DNA of 64,000 nt from Dioscorea cayenensis subsp. rotundata (taxonomy: Eukaryota; Streptophyta; Magnoliopsida; Dioscoreales; Dioscoreaceae): contig NC_052486.1 in the NCBI RefSeq assembly GCF_009730915.1, forward strand, positions 21,791,589 to 21,855,588, written 5' to 3'. Shown in pieces: positions 1 through 8,862 of this stretch; positions within the stretch are counted from its first letter, which is position 1, and each line of letters begins with the position of its first letter. The translations under genes were made by a program, and so were the position numbers. Below the pieces are notes generated by a model. That model was not told where the DNA came from. It saw nothing but the letters and a program-made list of their open reading frames with translations, and made no database searches.

Positions 1-119
1 TAAAGTAACAACAAGAGCTGACATTTCAACTCTGTTGCGCCCATACACAGCTGTTAGACATGATATGTCTCCCATGCAAACAGTTGTATTTGCTCTTCAA
101 TCACTTCTCAGCAGACTTA

Positions 120-365
120 ACATATATTATAAAAGTAACTCTGGGCCTTAATATTTTGCTATGGTTGGGTTTGAATGTTGGAGATTCGACTCTTTACTTG
201 GGTCTTTTAGGCCTTTGTGCCAATGTACTAGCAGGTGAAACTTCAGCCCAACCTTATACAATTTACTATTTCAGTTTTGTGATATATTGGTGTTTTTTCT
301 TAACATACAAAAATGTGCTTTTCGTTCTTCTTATGTGTGTGGTTATGTTGGCTTGTTTGGTTAGA
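120..365 (+). pseudogene. PIG-U gene fragment (exons 11-12 plus the intron between)
   Basis: This stretch repeats a piece of the PIG-U gene that lies whole at 18575-24101. Bases 177-235 match exon 11 (23362-23419) including its GTGAAAC donor. The following intron matches, and 309-350 matches the start of exon 12. Intron sequence upstream of exon 11 is also shared, so this is a genomic copy and not a retrocopy. Decay is visible: about 10 bases just before exon 11 are missing and the acceptor AG reads AT, and similarity stops partway through exon 12. Substitutions run at roughly one in ten by eye. It cannot encode a working protein. It may be a rearrangement remnant or a gene piece carried by a transposon. 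Confidence 0.85.
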
Positions 366-378
366 GAGTTATGAAGGT

Positions 379-381
<3 letters not shown>

Positions 382-426
<45 letters not shown>
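382..426. repeat. (TG)n microsatellite
   Basis: An almost pure TG dinucleotide run of about 22 units directly follows the PIG-U fragment and separates it from the CACTA-like sequence. Confidence 0.95.
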
Positions 427-427
<1 letters not shown>

Positions 428-468
428 AGTTATAGATGGGCAAAAGCAAATTAAAGGAAATTCAATTG

Positions 469-1020
469 CAACAAGAAATATAGCTACGGAAAAAAAAAGA
501 ATATCTGTTGCTAATAGGAAACTAGCAACCAAAATTTTGTTGCTACAAGAAAAATAGCAACAGAAATGTTATGGATTTTGTAGGTAATGAAGACAACAAC
601 GGAACTTTCATTACAAATAAGATAATAGTGACGGACATACCATTGCTAAAATAAGAAAAATATTGCTAGTAAAATAAAACTTTCCGTTGGTATAACAATA
701 ATAGTAACGGAATAGTCCGTTGTTATACAAACATAGCAACGGAAATATAGCAACGGAATTTTGTGAACAATCAAAAAATGAATATTTTATTATTATATTA
801 AACGATGGACTTCTTATGTTGGCAACGGAAGTGTCCATTGGCACAACATAAGAAATAACGACGGAAGTTTATAATACCGACGGAATTTGAATAGCGACTT
901 GAGAATAGCCGTCGGAATGATTCCGTTGCTAATTCCGTTGCTAAATATTTATAGCAACGGAAATGTAGTAGTTTTTAGCGATGGAAAAATCCGTTGCCTT
1001 TTCCTGTATTTCTTGTAGTG
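469..1020. mobile_element. CACTA-type DNA transposon, non-autonomous or end fragment
   Basis: The right end reads CTTGTAGTG at 1012-1020, which is CACTACAAGAAAT in reverse complement, the classic plant CACTA terminal inverted repeat. Inside are many copies, in both orientations, of a short motif around TAGCAACGGAA, as expected of CACTA subterminal repeats. A degenerate left end (ACAAGAAATATAG) is visible near 469-483, which would give an element of about 550 bp. The left end is uncertain, and the element could extend beyond the window and include the PIG-U fragment. There is no transposase reading frame. The right end breaks a PMEI reading frame. Confidence 0.7.
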
Positions 1021-1120
1021 ATGTTTCTCGGATGGACACCGGAGCTCCGGCGAGATGGACGGGGAGGGTGAGAAGTAGGAGTGAGAAGAGAGTGATGGAG
1101 ATCATGGACTAATGTTTCAT
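1021..1120 (-). pseudogene. PMEI paralogue, 5' end only, cut by CACTA element
   Basis: Read on the minus strand from 1120, it starts M-K-H, meets a TAG, and continues with MISITLFSLLLLTLPVHLAG followed by a few residues up to R-E-T. The intact PMEI gene at 7716-8264 begins MKHSTTTMISATLLSLLLLF and reaches its first conserved Cys at the same place. So this is the signal-peptide end of a second PMEI copy in the same orientation. It is ended at 1020 by the CACTA terminus, just before the first conserved cysteine. Its upstream region is split by the Copia element. The in-frame stop and the missing body make it a pseudogene. Confidence 0.75.
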
Positions 1121-1181
1121 GGTTGCTAATTTGCTTAATTGTTTGGTTATTGAGAGTTTTATATAAGATGAAGGTCATCTA

Positions 1182-1644
1182 TGTTAGTAAAATAAATTTG
1201 TATTATGTCTATGCTTAATAGATTGTCTTGAGATGTGCTTTCTAAATCATGTGGTGTATGTTAAGTTGGTTGTCTTGAGATATGTGTCTTTTGATCAAGT
1301 ACTTGTAAACTTATAAAGTGTTTGTAAAGTTAACAGTAAAGTGAAGGATGATGGAATGTGTGTGATTGCTGCCCTCTTTTCTATCTGCAGAACATTGTGA
1401 CCTTCTTCATCAACATAGATGCAGAACTTCATCAATTCCTCTTCTCCTTTGTTGGCAGATCTGTAGATGCAACCGAAGCTTGGTTTGTTCAAGAGGATAC
1501 ACTAAATCTGGTGCACTCTATGCCTTAATTGCTTCTTGTTCTATATTTTAATTGACACTTGGTTTCATCCAAGGTGAGAACAAGTAAGAGTTATTATTAG
1601 TAAGCTTGTGTACATCTGAGATAAGTTGTGTTCTTCTCTCAACA
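1182..1644 (+). repeat. 5' LTR of Copia element
   Basis: This 463-bp LTR begins TG and ends CA. Aligned by eye with the 3' LTR it differs at about 10 positions and has no length change, so identity is near 98%. Confidence 0.95.
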
Positions 1645-1647
1645 AAG

Positions 1648-1658
1648 TGGTATCAGAG
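1648..1658 (+). other. Primer binding site (initiator tRNA-Met type)
   Basis: TGGTATCAGAG lies three bases after the 5' LTR. It is the standard plant Copia primer site, complementary to the 3' end of initiator tRNA-Met, and it confirms the orientation of the element. Confidence 0.95.
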
Positions 1659-1944
1659 ATGCTAATGATTGTGCTGATTTTCTTCTTCGATCTCGGATTA
1701 CTGTAGACTCGGCCCTAATTTCTTCTAATCAAGGCTCATTTGTGTAAGCTGTGAGCTGTGAGCTGTGTGGAGGTGTGAAGATCCATAAAGCTGATTCATC
1801 ATTTGATAAGGGAGAAGGTGACTGGATTTGTGAGGAAGGTTTTGAAGGAGTTCAACTTTACCAGAAATCATGAACAACATGTTTCCATTTTCAGTTTCCT
1901 AAACTCACAAAGGAGAATTATGAGAATTGATGTATTAGAATGAA

Positions 1945-2960
1945 GGCATTGTTGGGATCACAAGATGTTTGGGATATAGTTGAGAAGGGCTATGAGCAGC
2001 CTGCAAATGAAGAAAGATTGACAGCTGCTCAAAAGGATGCACTTCAGAAGGCTAAAAAAGAAAGATCAGCAAGCGCTTACCCTCATTCATATGTGTTTAG
2101 ATAAGGGTATGTTTGAAAAAGTTGCTTCAACAACAAGTGCAAAAGATGCATGGGAGATCCTACAAAATTCCTTCAGAGGGAAAGATAAGGTGATTAAAAT
2201 ACGGCTGCAAGCTTTGAGGGGTGACTATGAATCTCTTAAAATGAAGGAGTCAGAAACAATTGAAGAATATATCAATAGTGTCCTGGCAGTTGTCAACCAA
2301 TTAAAAAGGTATGGAGAGACTATACAAGATGTTCAAGTGGTTGAAAAGATTTTTCGCTCACTGTAAAATTTGATTATATAGTGACAGCTATTGAAGAATC
2401 CAAAGATTTGGATTCAATGACTGTAGACCAATTGTTGGGTTCTTTACAAGCACGTGAAGAAAGACTGAAGAAAAGAGAAGATACTGTTGTTTATGCTCTA
2501 CAAGCAAATCTAAATTTGAGAGAAAAGGGGGACTCACAACAACAATTTCCTGAAGGTCGTGGTGGAGGACGAGGAAGAACAAGAGGTCAAGGTTGATTTT
2601 CATGGCAGTCGTGGAAGAGGCAGAACCTGCAGAACATTCTCTAATGATGAAGAGTCAAGTGTTAGGCATCAAAACTTTAGAGGAAGAGGCAAAGGTGGTT
2701 GGTTGCAAGGTGGTCGTGGGCGTGGTAGATACACCAATGTAAAGTGCTATAATTGTCAGAAATTTGGTCACATCGCAGCAAATTGTTGGTTCAAGACAAA
2801 CACGGATGACAAAGCAAATTATGTGGAGGTTGAGGAAAATGAAGAGTCAACCTTATTATTAACTTGCAATGGAGAAGAAGAAATACAAAGTTTTGGTACC
2901 TTGATTCGGGAGCCAGTAATCATATGACTGATAATAAACACTTATTTTGTAGCCTTGATG
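1945..2960 (+). pseudogene. Copia gag and start of protease, broken frame
   Basis: The frame pieces show a Copia-type gag: the N-terminal region near 1945-2050, the main UBN2-like gag helical region at 2050-2360, an Arg/Gly-rich stretch, then a CCHC zinc knuckle (CX2CX4HX4C) at 2745-2786. The aspartic protease motif DSGAS follows at 2903-2917. The frame changes near 2050, near 2365 and again before the knuckle, so no continuous polyprotein can be read. The protease is cut off soon after its active site. Confidence 0.85.
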
Positions 2961-3117
2961 AGAGTGTTAAAGGTAGCATCTCTTTTTGGTGATAAGACCA
3001 AAGTGCCAGTTATGGGCAAAGGTGATATTCTTATTAGATAAAAAAAATGGTGATCATCAATTCATCTCTCAAGCTTATTATGTTCCAGCTTTAAAAACAA
3101 ATATTTTGAGTATTGGA

Positions 3118-3357
3118 GAAACAGATGTTTTTGTGGATAATATATCTGCTATCGCTCTGGGTAAAAATCCAATTTTTCATGAAAGAAGCAAGCATATTGA
3201 CACTAAATATCATTTCATAAGAGAATGTGTTGGTAAGAAAGAGATCCAACTGAAGTATGTGCAATCCAAAGAGCAGGTAGCTGATTTGTATACAAAAGCC
3301 TTAAAGTTTGAAGATTTCTGCAGGATGAGAACCTGCCTCGGTGTAGTGAAAGGCTAA
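3118..3357 (+). pseudogene. Copia RNase H C-terminal remnant
   Basis: The reading frame resumes with a VDNISAIAL block, then a conserved HIDTKYHFIRE block and a QVADLYTKAL block, which are the last part of Copia RNase H. The join to the truncated protease region is near 3118, so integrase and reverse transcriptase are lost in one deletion of roughly 2-3 kb relative to a typical Copia element. The frame stays open to a stop at 3355-3357, just before the 3' LTR. Confidence 0.88.
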
Positions 3358-3376
3358 TGACAAGTTTAAGGAATGG

Positions 3377-3839
3377 TGTTAGTAAAATAAACTTGTATTA
3401 TGTCTATGCTTAATAGCTTGTCTTGAGATGTGTTTTCTAAATCATGTGGTGTATGTTAAGTTGGTTGTCTTGAGATATGTGTCTTTTGATCAAGTGCTTG
3501 TAAACTTATAAAGTGTTTGTAAAGTTAACAGTAAGGCGAAGGATGATGGAATGTGTGTGATTGCTGCCCTCTTTTCTATCTGTAGAACATTGTGACCTTC
3601 TTCATCAACATAGATGCAGAACTTCATCAATTCCTCTTCTCCTTTGTTGGCAGATCTGTAGATGCAACCGAAGCTTGGTTTGTTCAAGAGGATACACTAA
3701 ATCTAGTGCACTCTATGCCTTAATTGCTTCTTGTTTTATATTTTAATTGACACTTGGTTTCATCCAAGGTGAGAACAAGTTAGAGTTATTATTAGTAAGC
3801 TTGTGTACATCTGAGATAAGTTGTGTTCTTCTCTCAACA
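3377..3839 (+). repeat. 3' LTR of Copia element
   Basis: This 463-bp LTR is the partner of 1182-1644. A purine-rich stretch (AAGGAATGG) lies immediately before it as a candidate polypurine tract, and the target duplication ATCTA follows. Confidence 0.95.
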
Positions 3840-3844
3840 ATCTA

Positions 3845-4232
3845 TATATGTGAATTCTATATGAGGAAAGAAACAAAAGAAATGGTTCTAGAGTGACTCG
3901 TTTTTTTGTGAAACAACTTTAGGATAGATGAGTTGGTATCTTTAGAGATGAGGTAATATCTTCAAGATGAGTTCTCAATTTTTGGACTGATTTGGTGTTG
4001 TTGTATATATAAATTTAATAAAAAAAATATAATTGTAATTATTTATTTATTTGCAAAATAAATTTATCAAGTGTGTGTTGTGATTTCTTTAATAAATTTT
4101 GGATGAGGAGCTATATTGTTCATGTCCGGGAAAAATAAATAAGATATTATTCATTGAAGTATTGTGGGGTAATATGTGGACTTGGGTTGCCTAATCAAAT
4201 TATTAATTTTGAATTTGGATTTGCATACATAA
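3845..4232. other. AT-rich spacer between Copia and LINE
   Basis: This resumes the sequence interrupted by the Copia insertion, formerly the upstream region of the PMEI pseudogene. I see no gene in it. Confidence 0.6.
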
Positions 4233-7010
4233 TTTTTTTTTTGAATAAATGGATAAACCATGAATTTATTGAAAAAGGCAAGTACAACATACTAACAAAT
4301 AAGCAAAGAACAAAGAAACATAACCAACCAAGTTTTCAAGAGTTCTCACCAGTAGTGATGCACCACCTAAACCTTACAATAGTAAATAGAGATACAAAGC
4401 AAGCAACAAAAGGAAAAAGACACAATTGAAAATACGGTTATTTCTTTCAAGCCAGATTTTCCAACATATAGCTTTAGTAATCAAACCCCACAGAATGTGA
4501 TGTTGGGTATCTAAGGACAGGATCCAAGATCTCTAGACCTCTGTTATTGATGCATCCCTATAAAGTAAATTAAAGGATTGCTAAAAAAACCAAAATTCTA
4601 TATGAGAATTCACAGCTGAGCAAAAGGTGATCTACTGTCTCAGAACTTTTATGACAGAGGACACAGATATTTGAGGTGTTTTGGGATTACATCCTCTTTT
4701 GGCTAAATTAACAAGAGTAAGAATTCTATCATCACTTGTTAACCAGCAAAAGAGAGAGATTTTATAGGGGCAGTCAGTTTTCCAAAACTGTGAATAAAGG
4801 CCACTCCGTAAACCACCATCTATTAGGAATTTATAAAAGGAATGGACCAAGAAGGTTTCGTTCGCCTCCAAATTCCAAATATTTAAGTCCTCCTGATTAC
4901 TAGCACAATCTGGGATGGAGGTAAAGAAAGACAGACTTTTCGAAGGTCAAGCGGAACGGAAGAAGCTTTCATGTGAAATTAGACCATGGATGAATTGTCT
5001 AATTGTAATCCAAGGGAAATTACAATCATTAAAGAGATACGGCCAAATATCTTTGGGTGCCCGACCTTCTAGCCAATTATCATGCCAAAGCAAGGTGGAG
5101 CCACCATATTTAACTCCCTTAGAGGAACAAAGTCTAAAAGGAAGTAGTATTGAAAAACCCCTTCCCAGAAGAAAGATTTGTTTCTAGGTGGAGGAAGAAA
5201 CAAAGGCCCTGGAGAACCTCCAGGAAACTAGTTAGCGTGTAAGATTTTAAACCAACAACCTTGTTTGCTGGAAAAAAATTTCCACACCACTTACCAAGAA
5301 GTGCTGTGTTGAATTCATGCAAATATAGGATTTCCCAACCTTCCATGTTCCGTGGTCTGCAAATTCTTTGCCAAGCTATTAGGCGAAGACCCTTCGAGTC
5401 AATCTCCGGTCCTTTCCAGAGAAAATCTCTGTGAAATCTATCTATCTCTTTAATTACCCATGATGGTAGACGGAAGACAGACATTCAGTAAGTTGGGATC
5501 GAGGATAGGACAGAGTTGAGTAAAGTGAGACGGCCCCCAAGAGATAAATAGTTGGCTTTCCATGAAGCGGCTTGGAACGAATCAAAAGAATCAATTTCAT
5601 CCAATCTTGCCTCCTTGGACGTCTCCCAGAAAATGGGACCTCAAGGTAAGTAAGAGGAAAACAATCCCTATTACAATTTAGGATTGTAGTAGAGGACACA
5701 TTTGGTTGAAAACCATAATTAGTGGAATAAAGATAGCTTTTTGAGAAATTAATGGTAAGCCCAAAGGCACCTTCAAAGAGATAAAGAACAAGTTTATAAT
5801 TCGAAGATCATCCTGTCCAACAATGGTAAATATGATAAGATCATCCTCATATTAGGTGACAAAGATTCTCTAAAGGACAAATTGGAACTCCAAGAAGAAC
5901 TCTGGAATGAAGAGCATGCCAAAACATCGAACTCAATGTGTTTGCTACTAAGGCAAACAGGAAAAGTGAAAGGGGGTCTCCCTGTCTAAGGCCTTGTTTG
6001 CAACAAATATAACCATGTAGTTCCCCATTAATGAGAACTCTAGCCTTAGCAGATTTGAGAATGTTAAAAATCCAGGTCAACCAACGAAGTCCAAAATCCC
6101 TGATGGAAAGGATCTCAAGGAAAAAAATTCCAATCAAGCGAATCAAAAGCTTTCGCAAAATCTACTTTGAAAGCATAACCAAGGAGCTTCCTTTTTTGAA
6201 GATTAAAAATCGCTTCTTGGCTTGTGATTATATTATCATCTATGCATCTACTCTTGATGAAAGCCGATTGAGAATCATCTACTAGAAAATCAATTACCCA
6301 ACTTAATCTATTCGTAAGAAGTTTTGAGATGATCTTACAGGTAGAATTAATAAGACTGATCGGTCGGTAATCATTGATGCTTTCTGGAGAAGCCTTTTTG
6401 GCAATGAGAGCAATATTGACCCAGTTTAAATGTTCCAGATTGGCCCTACCTTCAAAGAAATCATTACAAAGTTTGACACATGTATCCTGAACCAGAGACC
6501 AGTGTTTCTGAAAGAAGAACATTGGGAATCCATCTGGTCCTGGGGCTTTATCTGCTCCCAAGTCAAACACTATTTTTTAATTTCCTCAATTGAAAAGGGT
6601 CTTTCTAAATCCGAAAGATCAAGTATTTCTTTATGTGAGAATAGATTGTGCCAGTCTAGGTGAAATCTGAAGGGGTGTGAAGTGCTCTGAGAAAGTCTCT
6701 GTTAGGTTTTGATTTCCATCAATCCAAGCCCCATTATGGAAGATATGTGGAATAAAGTTTTTATTTCTCCTACCATAAGCAACCAAATGGAAATACTTTA
6801 TATTAGAGTCACCCACTCTAAGCTAGCTGATTTTGGATCTTTGCTTCCAATATAGTTCTTCCTGCCGGAGAATGGAGGAAAGATCCAATCTAATTTGAGA
6901 ATTTCTAAGGGATTTCTCAAAAGAGAGAGGTTTGCTTTCACTAATGGAGTCGAGGGAATTTAACCCTAAGAGAAAGAGAAATTTTTTGAATCTTTATGGA
7001 TCCAAATGTT
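4233..7010 (-). mobile_element. L1-type LINE retrotransposon, 5'-truncated and decayed
   Basis: The minus strand shows a plant LINE reverse transcriptase in several frame pieces. In order from the right these are a pre-RT region (6631-6980), the APGPDGF block, the NDYRPISL block and the FAKAFDS block (6115-6570), the LRQGDPLS block (5847-6158), a YADD-box relic reading YEDD at 5840-5851 in another frame, and a zf-RVT-like C-terminal region (4632-4871). A T-run at 4233-4242 is the poly(A) tail seen from the plus strand. The endonuclease domain is missing at the 5' end. Several stops and frame changes show it is dead. Target duplications are not clear to me. Confidence 0.9.
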
Positions 7011-7230
7011 TAGAAAGAGAGATGTATAATTTAATTTAGAATTTTACATGTCAGTTTATTTTTTTAAATTGTTTAGTAAAATAAATAAACCACGGATTAG
7101 CAGTACTATGAATAAAAGTACAAATACAACCACAACTTTTAATAAATTTATAGTCCACTTTTTCTTTTCTTTTTTTTAAAATCAACCTTTATAATTATAA
7201 TTATGAGCATGGAATATATATATATATATA

Positions 7231-7660
7231 TAACTTTTTCCCATATATACAGCATTTATTTAGTAACAGTATACTGATTCATTTACTACTAAAATCTCCA
7301 GTATAATATGATATGATATGTATATATATATAAAGCTTTTTCCCATAATATACAGCATTTATTTAGTAACAGTATATATATCTGATTCATTTACTACTAA
7401 AATCTCCAGTATAATATGATATGATATGTATATATATATCCATAAAGCTTTTTCCCATAATATACAGCTTTTATTTATAAGTAACAATATATATATATAT
7501 GATTCATTTACTACTAAAATCTCCGGCATAATATAATATAATATGATATGATATGATATATATATGAAAGCTATTTCCCATAATATAAAGCATTTATTTA
7601 GTAACAGCAAACATATCGGATTCATTTACTACTAAAATCTCCAATATTATATGATATATA
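7231..7660. repeat. Four tandem copies of a ~105-125 bp AT-rich unit
   Basis: Each unit contains a TTTCCCATA..ATA.AGC block, an ATTTATTTAGTAACA block, a GATTCATTTACTACTAAAATC block and then a variable (ATATG)n or (TA)n stretch. Copies begin near 7231, 7333, 7442 and 7567. Unit length varies mostly in the (TA) and (ATATG) parts. The array lies just beyond the 3' end of the PMEI gene. Confidence 0.9.
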
Positions 7661-7715
7661 AGCATCACAACATGAAGTAATTCTTATTAGAAATATTAAA
7701 AAAAGAAAAGAGACA

Positions 7716-8264
7716 CTAATTAGCGAGGTCAAGGATGGCAAGAGCCATGGAAGAAAGCTCAACGGAGTCATTATTCCCTTGTGTCAACGGCGACGCCGTT
7801 CCGGCCTGGCCAAACGCCGCCTCGCAGTTCTGGGCCGCCCCTATCGCCGTATTCAACAACCCTTTTGCATTATCATCTTGCATACCATTAATGGCGTCCA
7901 CAGCCTGAGCCAACGTGTTCAGCATGGACGTGTACAAACTCATGCACTGGTCCAAACCGGACTTGGTCGGCGGGTCCGGTGAGTTGCCGAGAAGGTTGTT
8001 GATGTTGTCCTTGACGTTGTAGGCTTGGTTGACGGAGGTGAGGGCGGCGATGCTGGCAAGGCCGCGGGTGTCGACGGAGCCGCTCTTTGGGTTGCGTAGG
8101 AAGGTGGAGACGCAGAAGTCATAGTTGATGACTGGGTTGGCTGCCGCTGCTGATTTGCATGTGTCTTGGATGTTGGCTTGGGCGCTGGCGAGATGGGCGG
8201 TGAGGAAGAGGAGGAGAAGTGAAAGGAGTGTGGCTGAGATCATGGTGGTGGTGGAGTGCTTCAT
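7716..8264 (-). CDS. Pectin methylesterase/invertase inhibitor domain protein (PMEI, Pla a 1-like)
   Basis: One uninterrupted exon encodes 182 residues. Residues 1-29 form a secretion signal with a leucine-rich core, and the mature part starts near A30. The four cysteines typical of the family are at 36, 51, 107 and 147, within the conserved contexts DTCKS, YDFCVS, LDQCMS and QNCEAA, so the two disulfides of the four-helix bundle can form. The sequence resembles the putative invertase inhibitors (Pla a 1 group) more than typical PMEIs. Such proteins act in the cell wall or vacuole and bind invertase or pectin methylesterase one-to-one; which target applies here cannot be read from sequence. 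The first ATG follows a TATA tract by about 55 bases. A broken paralogue lies at 1021-1120. Confidence 0.9.
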   Translation of the reverse strand: MKHSTTTMISATLLSLLLLFLTAHLASAQANIQDTCKSAAAANPVINYDFCVSTFLRNPKSGSVDTRGLASIAALTSVNQAYNVKDNINNLLGNSPDPPTKSGLDQCMSLYTSMLNTLAQAVDAINGMQDDNAKGLLNTAIGAAQNCEAAFGQAGTASPLTQGNNDSVELSSMALAILDLAN

Positions 8265-8310
8265 GGTTTTTATAGAGTAAGGGTTTTGTGGAGAGATGAG
8301 GACAAGTGGG

Positions 8311-8338
8311 TGCTTTATATATATATATATATATATAC
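8311..8338 (-). promoter_or_regulatory. TATA region of the PMEI gene
   Basis: A (TA)n run ending in TATAAAGCA on the minus strand lies about 50 bases before the PMEI start codon, a usable TATA position. Part of it is a simple repeat, so its exact function is a guess. Confidence 0.45.
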
Positions 8339-8344
8339 ATACAT

Positions 8345-8540
8345 ATATATATTTATGAGGATCATATTAAATCTTTTATAAGATTATGAGGGATGTAGTC
8401 TAATTAAAGATTGTTTAATGGGTGATTATATATATATGTATATATTTATGAGGATCGTAGTAAATCTTTTATAAGATTATGAGGGATGTAGTTTAATTAA
8501 GAATTGTTTAATTGGTGATTATATATATATATATATATGG
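8345..8540. repeat. Two tandem copies of a ~97-bp unit upstream of PMEI
   Basis: Copy one (about 8345-8438) and copy two (about 8441-8538) share a TTTATGAGGATC block, the block AAATCTTTTATAAGATTATG, a GAGGGATGTAGT block and a GGTGATTATATATA end with few differences. The duplication starts next to the TATA region of the PMEI gene. Confidence 0.88.
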
Positions 8541-8862
8541 AACTCAATCAAGTGATGATATTTGAGTTAAAAAAAAATATAGAGTAATTGTTATAAATAC
8601 ATTAAAAGTTTATTATTATTATTATTTTAAAAAATGATGACAAACATCTGTCTCTATGGGGCATGCAATGAGAATTCAAACCCTCACCACTCTTCAAGCC
8701 ACACAGGAACTTATTTTTAGTGTTACTAACTACTTGAACCAAATGGCTTTAGCTAAGTTTTCAAACTTGTGTATTGTGTGATAAGATTTTTTTTTATCTC
8801 TGGATCATCAAATTATATATATCAATATTGGTTACCGATATTTAATCTTTTTGAGGTAGGGT

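Larger units (their letters stand above)
1177..3844 (+). mobile_element. Copia LTR retrotransposon, internally deleted, with 5-bp target duplication
   Basis: Two direct repeats of 463 bp each (1182-1644 and 3377-3839) begin TGTTAG and end CAACA, and are flanked by an identical ATCTA at 1177-1181 and 3840-3844. A tRNA-Met-type primer site follows the left LTR. The interior has only gag with a CCHC knuckle, a protease DSGAS motif and the tail of RNase H. Integrase and almost all of reverse transcriptase are absent, so the element is under 2.7 kb. Order of domains and the primer site identify Copia. It could only have moved with proteins from another element. It sits in the upstream region of the PMEI pseudogene. 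Confidence 0.95.
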
